IMG/VR virus record: IMGVR_UViG_3300008266_000175
Span: 1 to 38,046 of that record
Length of the DNA: 38,046 nt
Strand: one strand, 5' to 3'
Source: a virus
The position numbers and the translations under genes were made by a program. The notes under the pieces were generated by a model. It saw nothing but the letters and a program-made list of their open reading frames with translations. It made no database searches and was not told where the DNA came from. This document shows, in pieces, positions 8,169-15,724 of the stretch. Every line of letters begins with the position of its first letter. The first letter of the stretch is position 1.

Positions 8169-9944
8169 ATGAATCAGCCCCTAATTTCGCTGTGCATGAT
8201 TGCCGGAAATGAATCAATGCACGTTAGACGGTGTTTAAAGACGTTCTCGCCATGTGCTGACGAGATTATTGTGGTCCGGGCGATAGGTTCGCTCACCCCT
8301 GACGACACGCTAGACATTGCCAAGAACGAGTTCGGGGCGATCACCGCCGAATACAAGAACGGGGTGGGGCGGGAGGACTGGCCGCATGTGGACAACTTCG
8401 CAGCCGCTCGCAACATGGCTTTTGACCTGGCGAATGGAAAGTTCCAGCTTTGGGTGGACTTCGACGACATCGCGGAGCCGGATCACGTCCTTGGAATCAA
8501 GGAAGCGGCTGAGGATTGCGCGGACGGAAAGACCGATTGGGACATTTTTCACTTTGGCTACGTCATTCCTTACAGCGGGGCGAAGCCCTTGCGGGAGCGG
8601 CTTGTGCGGCGGGGTGCTGGACGCTGGCAGAACGCAGTCCATGAGTGCATTACCGACCTGAAAGACGGGTGCAAACAGGCTTACAACACGCAGCTTGAAA
8701 TCGTCCACGCCCCGATGGAGAACAAGGTGAAGATGGGGACTAGCTCCTCCCGCAACATCCGCATCCTCGAAAGCATTGAGAAGAAAACGCACGGAGAGGC
8801 TTTCTTTTACTTCATGGAGCTTTGCGGGACTGGCCGGCGAGCGGACGCCCTAGAAGCTGGCAAGAAAGCCCTGTCTTACACCGACCTTGGGGACGCGGAA
8901 CGGTATGAGGTCTTTATGAACCTCGCCAGCATGGCCGAAAAGAAGGAAGTGCGGCGGGCGTTCCTGTGGGAAGCGGTCAAAATCTCACCGGAGCGGCGGG
9001 AGGCGTTTGCCTTGCTTTGTGGGGACGCCACTAACTGCCACGAGCCTGACCTAGCCTTGGCCCTTGCAAGGCTTATGAAGGCACTTCCTAGGCCCGTGGT
9101 GAGGCATTACACGCACCGGGATAACGTCTATGGCTTCGGCGGGGATTTGATCCATGCGGGGGCTTTGCGGCTGAATGGCATGTTTGCGGAGGCGGACAAG
9201 CTAGAGGTGGACAATTTCGAGGCCAACGGGGCGAAGATTTCCCTCCTCCATGCCACTCGCGGACGCTTCCAGCAAGCCGCCCTTGCGCGGAAGTATTGGT
9301 ATGACACCGCGATTGAACCGGGGGCGATTGAGCACATCTTCGCCATTGATGAGGACGACAAGGAGAGCTTTAACGCCCTTGGAACGTTCCGCCATGTGAA
9401 GGTAAAGGCGGGCGGGGGGTGTGTCGCAGCCTGGAACGCAGCGGCGGAAGCCTCCCGTGGGTCTGTCCTTATCCAGCTTTCCGATGACTGGATTCCGCCT
9501 ATCGGGTGGGACAAGGAAATCTTGAGCCGCATCGGCAACGTGAAAAAGCCTGCCGTGCTGGCGATCAGCGACGGCCATCGCCGGGACGGGCTGCTTTGCA
9601 TGGCGATCCTGACCCGCTGGCGTTACTGCGAGCAAAAGGACGAGGAGGGGAAGCCCTACCTTTTCCACCCCGAGTTTAAATCCATGTTCTCGGATACCTA
9701 CTTTAGCTGGAAAGCCTACAAGGACGGGGTGGTGATCGACGCTACCGACTTCGTAATTGAGCACCGGCACCCCCTGTTTGATACGTCCATCCCCGAGGAT
9801 AAGACCTATGCGGAGAGCAACGCACCGGAGCGATACGAGCAGGGCGGGAAGATTTATGAGCGGCTGACGGGCGAGAAACTCCCGCCCCCGCCCAGCAAAG
9901 AGGAAGCGGCGAGGATGCTGGCCGAAATGAGGGCGAAGAAATGA
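8169..9944 (+). CDS. Two-domain family 2 glycosyltransferase
   Basis: 591 residues. The N-terminal ~200 residues form a GT-A fold of the GT2 type: SLCMIAGNES at the start, DEIIVV, and a metal/nucleotide-binding acidic motif LWVDFDDI. The middle (about 215-330) looks helical and repeat-like (EALEAGKKALSYTDLGDAER), as in TPR-containing glycosyltransferases. A second GT-A-like part follows (IEHIFAIDEDDKESF, then AWNAAAEASRGSVLIQLSDDW, about residues 390-450). Such enzymes move a sugar from a nucleotide sugar to a glycan or protein. It is the first of three adjacent glycosyltransferases and overlaps the next by four bases. Donor and acceptor cannot be read from the sequence. Confidence 0.85.
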   Translation: MNQPLISLCMIAGNESMHVRRCLKTFSPCADEIIVVRAIGSLTPDDTLDIAKNEFGAITAEYKNGVGREDWPHVDNFAAARNMAFDLANGKFQLWVDFDDIAEPDHVLGIKEAAEDCADGKTDWDIFHFGYVIPYSGAKPLRERLVRRGAGRWQNAVHECITDLKDGCKQAYNTQLEIVHAPMENKVKMGTSSSRNIRILESIEKKTHGEAFFYFMELCGTGRRADALEAGKKALSYTDLGDAERYEVFMNLASMAEKKEVRRAFLWEAVKISPERREAFALLCGDATNCHEPDLALALARLMKALPRPVVRHYTHRDNVYGFGGDLIHAGALRLNGMFAEADKLEVDNFEANGAKISLLHATRGRFQQAALARKYWYDTAIEPGAIEHIFAIDEDDKESFNALGTFRHVKVKAGGGCVAAWNAAAEASRGSVLIQLSDDWIPPIGWDKEILSRIGNVKKPAVLAISDGHRRDGLLCMAILTRWRYCEQKDEEGKPYLFHPEFKSMFSDTYFSWKAYKDGVVIDATDFVIEHRHPLFDTSIPEDKTYAESNAPERYEQGGKIYERLTGEKLPPPPSKEEAARMLAEMRAKK

Positions 9945-10744
9945 CCAAGATTACCTGCTGCATCTTGACTTACAACGAAGCGGAGCGAATCCGTATAGCC
10001 CTGACCCATGCCTTCAAGTGGGCGGATGAGGTTTGCGTGATCGACAAGGGGAGCACGGACGAGACGCGCACCATCGCGGAGAACCTGGGGGCTAAGGTCT
10101 ATGTGATGAACTACACCCGCCAAGGGCATGAGGACTTGGTGCAATACTCCTCCTTTGCATCGAATGACTGGCTGTGGTGCTTCACCCCCGGCGAGGTTCC
10201 GACCAAAGCGTTGATTGAACGGGGGCGGGAGTTGGTTTATTCCGGCAAGTATGACCTGATTCGCGTGCCGATGATGTATTTTTCGTTTGGCATCCATCAC
10301 GAGAAAAGCCCGTGGTCGTGGTCGTTGCAGCCTCGCCTCTACAACCGCAAGCACGTTGTTTTCTCTGGGCAGGCGCACAATCCAATCGGGGCGGAACGGT
10401 TCTTCAACATTGAGCCCACCGAACACATCTACGTCCTCCATCAGACCCATTCAGACGCGCAGGGATTCATGCGGGCGCACGCCGATTACATGATAAACGA
10501 GGCCAACCAAGGCACGCCAGAGGAGGCAATGGCTCGCGCTATGGCTTGGATCGGGCGATTCGACGAAGCGTTCAAGGCCAATCAAGAACTTATCCCGCAG
10601 GCTTGGGGGTGGAAAATCTACTGGCTGGGCGTCCTCCTCCATGCGTGGGAACGGCAAGCCCCTAGCGTAAAGAAGCAATACAAGGAGCGGGCAGAGAAGT
10701 TCCTTGTAAACGAGTGGGGCGGAATCCAAACGGCAACCGACTAA
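9941..10744 (+). CDS. Family 2 glycosyltransferase, WaaE-like
   Basis: 267 residues; starts ATGA-overlapped with the preceding gene. The N-terminus CCILTYNEAERIRIAL is the classic opening of GT2 enzymes, followed by WADEVCVIDKGSTDETRTIA, where the aspartates of the nucleotide-binding strand are visible. WCFTPGEVPTK takes the place of the usual WxLxxDADE segment, so the metal-binding DxD is not clear. PRLYNRKHVVFSGQAHN is the expected acceptor-side region. The closest familiar type is the WaaE/KdtX group that adds hexose to lipopolysaccharide cores, but its acceptor here is unknown. The altered acidic motif could mean changed chemistry. Confidence 0.82.
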   Translation: MTKITCCILTYNEAERIRIALTHAFKWADEVCVIDKGSTDETRTIAENLGAKVYVMNYTRQGHEDLVQYSSFASNDWLWCFTPGEVPTKALIERGRELVYSGKYDLIRVPMMYFSFGIHHEKSPWSWSLQPRLYNRKHVVFSGQAHNPIGAERFFNIEPTEHIYVLHQTHSDAQGFMRAHADYMINEANQGTPEEAMARAMAWIGRFDEAFKANQELIPQAWGWKIYWLGVLLHAWERQAPSVKKQYKERAEKFLVNEWGGIQTATD

Positions 10745-11343
10745 TGACACCAGAACTCTCCATCCTTATTTGCGGCACCCCCTCGCGGGCGCGTGACAAG
10801 GCACTTCCCTTGATTGAAAAGCTGGAAAAGCAGTCCCTTTTCCTGCCGGTGGAAATCCTCTATCTGCTGGACAACAAGAAGCGATCCGTAGGGCAGAAGC
10901 GGCAGGCTTTGCTCGACATTGCGCGGGGGCGATACGTCGCGTATGTGGACGACGACGATGACGTAAGCGAGGATTACATTGATTGCCTGCTGTCGGTTAT
11001 CCAGGCGGACGAGTGGAGCGGGAAAGCCCCTGACGTTATCACCTTCGACCAAGCCTGTGACATTGCCGGCAATTTCGGGGTCGTGCGCTTTGGGCTTGGC
11101 AACCCCAACCACGACTTCGTTCCCGGTCATATCACCTTGCGGAACGCTTGGCACGTTTGCGCGTGGAAGCGTGAACTAGCTAGGACCGCCCGCTTCCCCA
11201 ATATGATGGATGGGGAGGATTGGGCGTGGGCGGAACAGCTTTGCGTGCGGGCGCAGACCTCGGCCCATATTGACAAGGTTCTTCACCTTTACCGCTTCAA
11301 CCCCGCCACGACAGAGGCTACCGGAAAGGAGAATCCGACATGA
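10744..11343 (+). CDS. Family 2 glycosyltransferase, short
   Basis: 199 residues from ATG 10744, whose A is shared with the preceding TAA; an upstream in-frame start at 10714 would lie inside the preceding gene. It opens with LSILICGTPSRARDKA, then KRQALLDIARGRYVAYVDDDDDVSEDYID, which in pieces shows a GT2-type strand ending in five aspartates (metal and nucleotide binding). A later region DGEDWAWAEQL fits the catalytic (D/E)-D-x segment of GT2 enzymes. It is the third member of the glycosyltransferase set. Substrate unknown. Confidence 0.82.
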   Translation: MTPELSILICGTPSRARDKALPLIEKLEKQSLFLPVEILYLLDNKKRSVGQKRQALLDIARGRYVAYVDDDDDVSEDYIDCLLSVIQADEWSGKAPDVITFDQACDIAGNFGVVRFGLGNPNHDFVPGHITLRNAWHVCAWKRELARTARFPNMMDGEDWAWAEQLCVRAQTSAHIDKVLHLYRFNPATTEATGKENPT

Positions 11344-11504
11344 GAAACAAGATGCGCGTTTTGGTTCAGATGGTGGGCGATGACCGCTGGTTTTTCGGCA
11401 AGGTGGTGAACGCCCGCAAGCGTCAGATCAGGGTGGAAAACGGCCCGTGGGCTGGCATGGTGGCCGACCCTTACACCTACTTTGCGTGGCGGCGGACCCC
11501 TTGA
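11340..11504 (+). CDS. 54-residue basic protein, unknown
   Basis: ATGA overlap with the end of the third glycosyltransferase. The sequence begins MRNKMRVLVQMVGDDRW and contains WFFGKVVNARKRQIRVE and DPYTYFAWRR. Short alternating strands suggest a small beta-barrel (SH3- or KOW-like), but this is a guess. There is no membrane segment. It stands between the glycan genes and the connector genes, and its coupling to the former suggests co-expression. Confidence 0.6.
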   Translation: MRNKMRVLVQMVGDDRWFFGKVVNARKRQIRVENGPWAGMVADPYTYFAWRRTP

Positions 11505-11519
11505 CGTAGCTAGGTAGGC

Positions 11520-11834
11520 ATGAGCGAAAGCCTTGCTGACGGGATGACGACCACCCTTGCCTCCCTTGCCAAATGGACGGGAGACAAAATCTATTATCAG
11601 GGGCGGAACTTCGACGTTATCAGCGGTCCTATGGTGCTGATCGACGGGTCGGACCTGACCGGCTCCCTCCCCGGCAGGCTTTATCAGCGGTCCATCCAGA
11701 AGAAGGACTTCCCCGGTGGTCCGCCCCCCGAGGGGGCCAAGATCAAGATTAACGGCATCGAATACACGGTGCGGGGCGACACCCAGGAAGATTCCCTTCA
11801 CTACGTCATCACGCTGGCAAAGCACGGGGCTTAA
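11520..11834 (+). CDS. Head-tail connector protein, gpFII-like
   Basis: 104 residues. The start is preceded by TAGGTAGGC, which contains a weak ribosome-binding purine stretch. The C-terminal half (PPEGAKIKINGIEYTVRG followed by SLHYVITL) is the beta-strand pattern common to small head-completion and tail-attachment proteins such as lambda gpFII relatives. The order portal, capsid, this gene, gp10-like gene, tail-completion gene matches siphovirus neck modules. It probably forms a ring between the head and the tail. Identification is by pattern and position. Confidence 0.6.
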   Translation: MSESLADGMTTTLASLAKWTGDKIYYQGRNFDVISGPMVLIDGSDLTGSLPGRLYQRSIQKKDFPGGPPPEGAKIKINGIEYTVRGDTQEDSLHYVITLAKHGA

Positions 11835-12667
11835 TGGGCTTCGCCAAAGCACAGGTCAATTTCATCCAGTTCAACCGCGCAATGGTTGATTTGCAGCGCG
11901 TCACGGGTCAGACCATGAAGCAGGTTGTCAGGTCTGAGGTTGGGCATATTCTCAAGGAGTGCGCGGCCAAGACGAAGGTTGCCACGCAAGACTCGGTTCA
12001 GCGCAAGGCTCAACTGAAAGCCATTAAGAGTCTGAATTACACCCAAGCCCCAGACCGGGGCGATGTTTCCGTTAATTCTGGTTGGCGAAAGAACTCACCT
12101 TATGGGCGGGTCTGGATAAAGGTCCGCTCCGGTTCTGGCCGGAAGAACTATATTCTGGCGCGTGGACCAAACTTTGATTTCCCGGCTGGGTCTGCCACGC
12201 TTGAGCTAACGCCTGGAAGCCGGACGGGCACTAATCGTTGGATTGCTAACGTGCGTTTGGCCGTTGGCCGTGTCGTTCCTGCCGTTGAGGAAACCTTTGA
12301 AAAGGCCATCAAATCGGTTGGCCTTGCTCGCCAGAGTTGGGTGCAAATTGCGGACTCTCTCAACATTCGCTTGGAGAATGTTCCCGGCACAAACCTAACG
12401 GCCCAAGGACTAGCGAAGGCACGGGCGGCACTTGCTTCCGATGGTGTCGCGTATATCAACGGAACGGCGAGGGAATACGGTGACGCCAAAAAGTTTATCG
12501 TCCAGATCATTAACAAACTGCCGTATGTCCGGCGCGTTAAGATGGACGCTGTTCTAGCTAGGGCGATCAATTCGCGGACGACCAAGTTTTACAAGGCCGC
12601 GCAGCAGGGCGTTTTCAACAGCGCGAAGAAAACCTTGTCAAAATATCCCGGTCTTTTCGTTAGCTGA
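11834..12667 (+). CDS. Neck or minor tail protein
   Basis: 277 residues, with the ATG sharing its A with the preceding TAA. The N-terminal half is helical (NRAMVDLQRVTGQTMKQVV), and a basic middle has SGSGRKNYILARGPNF. The C-terminal part includes LPYVRRVKMDAVLARAINSR, a layout like HK97 gp10-type neck proteins but longer than the usual ~110-150 residues. It probably acts in head-tail joining. Its last eight bases overlap the end of the antisense ligase-like gene. Base composition looks somewhat less GC-rich than the flanking genes. Confidence 0.5.
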   Translation: MGFAKAQVNFIQFNRAMVDLQRVTGQTMKQVVRSEVGHILKECAAKTKVATQDSVQRKAQLKAIKSLNYTQAPDRGDVSVNSGWRKNSPYGRVWIKVRSGSGRKNYILARGPNFDFPAGSATLELTPGSRTGTNRWIANVRLAVGRVVPAVEETFEKAIKSVGLARQSWVQIADSLNIRLENVPGTNLTAQGLAKARAALASDGVAYINGTAREYGDAKKFIVQIINKLPYVRRVKMDAVLARAINSRTTKFYKAAQQGVFNSAKKTLSKYPGLFVS

Positions 12668-13190
12668 CGCCGGCAGGCTTCACCTTGAGCCAGTTACGGG
12701 AGCGCCCGTATTCGTAGAAGTGACCGGGGCGACGGAGCATAAGACCCTCGCCGCCGCCCTTCACGACACGGGCAAATTCGGTGTGGAGTTGCAGCATGGA
12801 CTCGACCCTGACCTGCGGGGCCAACTGGACAAACTCGCCGCTGATCCGTCCGCTTGCGTTTAGCTGGCGCTTTTCAAAGGGGACGGAATCGGTGTTGGGG
12901 GCGTCGAAAGCCATGAACTTGACCCGCTTCCATTCGTTGCTGTCGGCGCGGGGGAACTGAACCAGAACGCGCATAAGCTGGAAGGTCTGACGACCCGCCC
13001 ACAGTTCCCCGTCTAGCGCCTTTCCTTTAGGCATAGAGGCCGTGAACCATTCGGGGGCGGCAATGGGTAGCCAAGAGCGGGTGCGGAGGCAGGAACCGTC
13101 CCAGAAAGCGCGGCATCCGTCATACTTTTCAGACAGCCACCAGCCGACCACATTCTGCCCTTGATATGTCTCTGCCAGCATCATGCCCAC
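12660..13190 (-). CDS. ATP-dependent DNA ligase-like protein, LigE type, lacking the OB domain
   Basis: 176 residues, read against the late operon and meeting the neck gene tail to tail. It carries the nucleotidyltransferase motifs of ATP-dependent ligases in order: motif I SEKYDG (lysine 22), motif III ALDGELW (58-64), motif IIIa FMAFDAP (92-98), motif IV GEGLML (147-152) and motif V NWLKVKP (166-172). The wording around them (GWWLSEKYDGCRAFWDG, APEWFT) is that of the small LigE group. LigE proteins continue with an OB-fold of roughly 70-100 residues; here the protein ends four residues after motif V. There is no signal peptide, whereas many bacterial LigE proteins have one. It may still adenylate and seal nicks with a partner, or act as a stand-alone adenylyltransferase. 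Confidence 0.85.
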   Translation of the reverse strand: MGMMLAETYQGQNVVGWWLSEKYDGCRAFWDGSCLRTRSWLPIAAPEWFTASMPKGKALDGELWAGRQTFQLMRVLVQFPRADSNEWKRVKFMAFDAPNTDSVPFEKRQLNASGRISGEFVQLAPQVRVESMLQLHTEFARVVKGGGEGLMLRRPGHFYEYGRSRNWLKVKPAGVS

Positions 13191-13242
13191 AGCTTACCAT
13201 GACCCTCATTACAAAGCCACGTTGACCTTTCCACGGTAGGAA

Positions 13243-14289
13243 ATGGCAGCGCCCGACCTAGCAACCTTATTTCAAGTAGAGGAACAGCTTAACGAGGCTT
13301 TCACGGGGGTCTTAAATGGGGCTGCGCCTTCGTTTTACGCCCATTCCACGGAGCAACGCCCCGCCGATCATATCAACGTGGTCACGGAACTAGGGGCGGC
13401 AACCGGCCAGCTTTACAGCAACCGGGAGTGGTGCGTTTGGAGTTTCCGCCTTCGTGTTACGGTAGTTACAGAGCGGGACCGGAGCGAGCCCACCCCCATC
13501 AGGCACGGGGCGACCAAGGCCAAGGTCCGCAGCCTGCTTTCTCGCCTGTCGGCCAAGTTCTCCACGGCAAACCTCCCTTACCTGCAAATCGCCCTCCTCC
13601 GTCCAGAGAATACCCAAGTGTCGTTTGATAACGACCAGCAGAGGGCGCAGGACGTAACGACCTTGGAGTATGCAGGGCAGGTTGCCATCCTGAACACGGC
13701 TTGGCCTACCGTCACGGCCAACTCCATAACGCCGACTTACTCGCCGGCCCCTGACCTGGTGGCCCTGTTCTCCCAAGAGGAGCAACTAAACTCAGCGGTG
13801 GTGGGGGTGCTCGACTCGGCTTGCCCATCCTTTTACGCTCACGACACCCGCGAACGCCCCAAAGACCACATCTCCGTTGTCTGTGAGCTAGGGGCGGCTA
13901 ATGGGCAGGTTTTTACCAATCAAGAATGGTGCTCCTGGGACTTCCGTTTGCAGGTAACGCTCCGCACGGAGCGGGACCGGAGCGAGCCCAGCCCCGCCCG
14001 CCATGCTGCAATCAAGGGGGAAATCCGTTCTAGGCTTTCCCGCCTTACCGGCAACTTCACCACGGCGAATCTGCCTTACCTTCAGATCACCCTTTTACGC
14101 CCCGAGAACACAGCGGTTTCTTTCGAGAACGACCAGAACAAGGCAGAGGACGTTACGGTTATGGACTACGCCGGTCAGGTGGCGATCCTTAACACCGCTT
14201 GGCCTACCGTTGCGGCCCCCGTTGGTCTGGAAACCTTTGCCGGGGATATGATGGTCAGCTTTGCGGGGGATGAGTTGGTGACGTTCTAG
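13243..14289 (+). CDS. Tail-completion-type protein made of two fused copies
   Basis: 348 residues. Residues 4-159 and 170-323 are two copies of the same domain, alignable without large gaps, each opening PDL-x-x-LF and closing with AGQVAILNTAWPTV. Shared inner motifs include ERDRSEP, NLPYLQI and LLRPENT. A short extra tail (LETFAGDMMVSFAGDELVTF) follows. Position, after the neck genes and before the tail-tube candidate, fits a tail terminator/completion protein (gpU or gp11 role), which is normally a single ~130-170 residue domain forming a six-membered ring. Function is inferred from position; the duplication is seen directly. Confidence 0.6.
   Translation: MAAPDLATLFQVEEQLNEAFTGVLNGAAPSFYAHSTEQRPADHINVVTELGAATGQLYSNREWCVWSFRLRVTVVTERDRSEPTPIRHGATKAKVRSLLSRLSAKFSTANLPYLQIALLRPENTQVSFDNDQQRAQDVTTLEYAGQVAILNTAWPTVTANSITPTYSPAPDLVALFSQEEQLNSAVVGVLDSACPSFYAHDTRERPKDHISVVCELGAANGQVFTNQEWCSWDFRLQVTLRTERDRSEPSPARHAAIKGEIRSRLSRLTGNFTTANLPYLQITLLRPENTAVSFENDQNKAEDVTVMDYAGQVAILNTAWPTVAAPVGLETFAGDMMVSFAGDELVTF
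13252..14211 (+). repeat. Tandem intragenic duplication, unit about 498 bases
   Basis: The two units (13252-13719 and 13750-14211) encode homologous domains offset by 166 codons. At the DNA level a 22-base block is identical at 13471-13492 and 13969-13990, which suggests that the duplication is fairly recent or homogenised. Confidence 0.85.
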
Positions 14290-14316
14290 CCCCGTTGACG
14301 GCAGCGGAATTTCCAA

Positions 14317-14730
14317 ATGGCAGACCTTTCCATCACGGCGGCAAGTTTCGTTCCCGGTGCGAACGCCAAATACCGGCAGGGCGTAGCCGGCGAGACGGTC
14401 ACGCAGGGGCAACCCCTTTACCTCAGGACCAGCGACAACCGTCTTTACAAGGCGGACGCTGACGCCAGCGCGGAGGCTGCGCTTGTCGTTGGCATCGCCG
14501 CCAATGCGGGGAGTGCCGGCCAGGTGATCGACTACGTTTACGAGGACGACGACCTGACCGTAGGCGCGACGATGACTATGGCGAACGTCTATGTGGCGAG
14601 TGGCACGGCGGGCGGGATTGCCCCCTTTGCCGACTTCGCAAACGGCGATTACCTGACCGTCCTTCTCGTCCCCAAGAGCACGACCAAAGCGGTCTTGAAG
14701 CTGGTGGCGGCTGGCGCTGCTGCTGCCTGA
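14317..14730 (+). CDS. Small beta-rich structural protein
   Basis: 137 residues. The sequence shows repeated short strands with turns (GETVTQGQPLYLRTSDNRLY, then QVIDYVYEDDDLTVGATM) and an alanine-rich end. This is the style of capsid cement/decoration proteins, such as the DUF2190-like group, and of small tail-associated proteins. It has no enzyme motif, membrane segment or coiled coil. Position among tail genes makes either role possible. The leader carries GGCAGCGGAATTTCCAA without a good Shine-Dalgarno match. Confidence 0.5.
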   Translation: MADLSITAASFVPGANAKYRQGVAGETVTQGQPLYLRTSDNRLYKADADASAEAALVVGIAANAGSAGQVIDYVYEDDDLTVGATMTMANVYVASGTAGGIAPFADFANGDYLTVLLVPKSTTKAVLKLVAAGAAAA

Positions 14731-14771
14731 CGTTGACGCCCTCCTTTTTTCTAATCCAACCAACCTAATTT

Positions 14772-15107
14772 ATGGCTTTCCAAGACGGCTCCAATCCTTT
14801 CGGCAGTTTCGTGATGACCACGGGTGGCCTCGGCTATGTCCTTGAGTCCGCTGACATCACCCAGCCCACCAATGACATTGAGGTGAACAACGCCGTGGGC
14901 GAGCCCTCTGGCTGGATTTGCCTTCCCGGCTTTATCACTGGTCGGGCCACCGCCCAGCTTGCCACTTCGACCTATCCGGTCCCGACCCTTGGCGCGGTGT
15001 TCACTTATTCCAGCGTCACCTACGTCATCAAGAACGTGGGCCAGGTCTTTGCCCAGCAGGACATTTACAAGGTCAATGTCGAGTTCCGGAAGCGCGTTAA
15101 TAGCTAA
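14772..15107 (+). CDS. Putative tail-tube protein
   Basis: 111 residues, short for a major tail protein but correctly placed just before the chaperone-position gene and the tape measure. It is beta-rich, with DITQPTNDIEVNNAVGEPSG, then FITGRATAQLATSTYPVP and TYVIKNVGQVFAQQDIYKV. Strand order and the final VEFRKR fit a tube-type subunit. The leader (TTTTTTCTAATCCAACCAACC) is pyrimidine-rich, lacks a Shine-Dalgarno box and resembles the leader of the capsid gene, which argues for high expression. No direct family match is claimed. Confidence 0.45.
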   Translation: MAFQDGSNPFGSFVMTTGGLGYVLESADITQPTNDIEVNNAVGEPSGWICLPGFITGRATAQLATSTYPVPTLGAVFTYSSVTYVIKNVGQVFAQQDIYKVNVEFRKRVNS

Positions 15108-15130
15108 CGCCGGCCCGACTAAAACGGGCC

Positions 15131-15724
15131 ATGCAAGAGCAACCACAGATTCCCGGCCTCGCAGAAGCTATCGACCAAGAGCAGACGCGCAGACAGTTGG
15201 CCTTTGCTGACACGCTCTTGCCGATTGGCGGGGTATGGGTGAAGCAGTTCACCCCGTCGCATTGGGTTTCCCTTGGGCTGATCCGTTCGCCGTTTCTTGG
15301 CGGGGATTCCGGCAGCGTATTTTCTACGGTGGCCGTCTTGGAGTTCCTTTGGATTTGCTCACCCGAGTATCGCCCCGGCTCGTTCTGGCGGCAGCTTTTC
15401 TTTTACGCCAAGAACTACCGGCGCATTAAGCCCGTGACCGCAAACCTGATTCTTGATTACTTGGAAGCGGCTTTCATGGACCGCCCAGGCGGGCGCGTGG
15501 GGTCTGCTGAAATGCGTAGCTATTACGCCGGGGTGACTTCTATTTGTGACTTCTTTGCCAAGGAATACGGGTGGGACGACGCTGTGACCATGGGTAAGCC
15601 CATCGCCCGCCTTTTCCAATATTACAATTGCATCCGTGGGCGCACGGAGGCGAAAGCAATTCTCTTTAACCCACTGTCGGATCGTGTCCGGTCTGAATGG
15701 GTCCACAAACGTCATGCCGGCTGA
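15131..15724 (+). CDS. Tail assembly chaperone candidate
   Basis: 197 residues, mostly helical, lying between the tail-tube candidate and the tape measure, the standard place for tail assembly chaperones. Visible features are an N-terminal Q/E-rich helix, a hydrophobic middle (WVSLGLIRSPFLGG) and FWRQLFFYAKNYRRI. It ends in a basic segment (SEWVHKRHAG). The end overlaps the tape measure start by 11 bases. I looked for the -1 frameshift extension usual for G/GT pairs and found neither an extended frame nor a canonical slippery heptamer. Role is inferred from position only. Confidence 0.5.
   Translation: MQEQPQIPGLAEAIDQEQTRRQLAFADTLLPIGGVWVKQFTPSHWVSLGLIRSPFLGGDSGSVFSTVAVLEFLWICSPEYRPGSFWRQLFFYAKNYRRIKPVTANLILDYLEAAFMDRPGGRVGSAEMRSYYAGVTSICDFFAKEYGWDDAVTMGKPIARLFQYYNCIRGRTEAKAILFNPLSDRVRSEWVHKRHAG

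Noticed and set aside
11502-14736. Repeated TTGACG/TTGACC words near gene starts as possible promoters.
   Set aside because: Several are simply stop codons in context (TTGA), and none has a convincing -10 box at the right spacing.
15131-15724. Programmed frameshift for a G/GT-type tail chaperone pair.
   Set aside because: No extended overlapping frame beyond the tape measure start and no canonical slippery heptamer.
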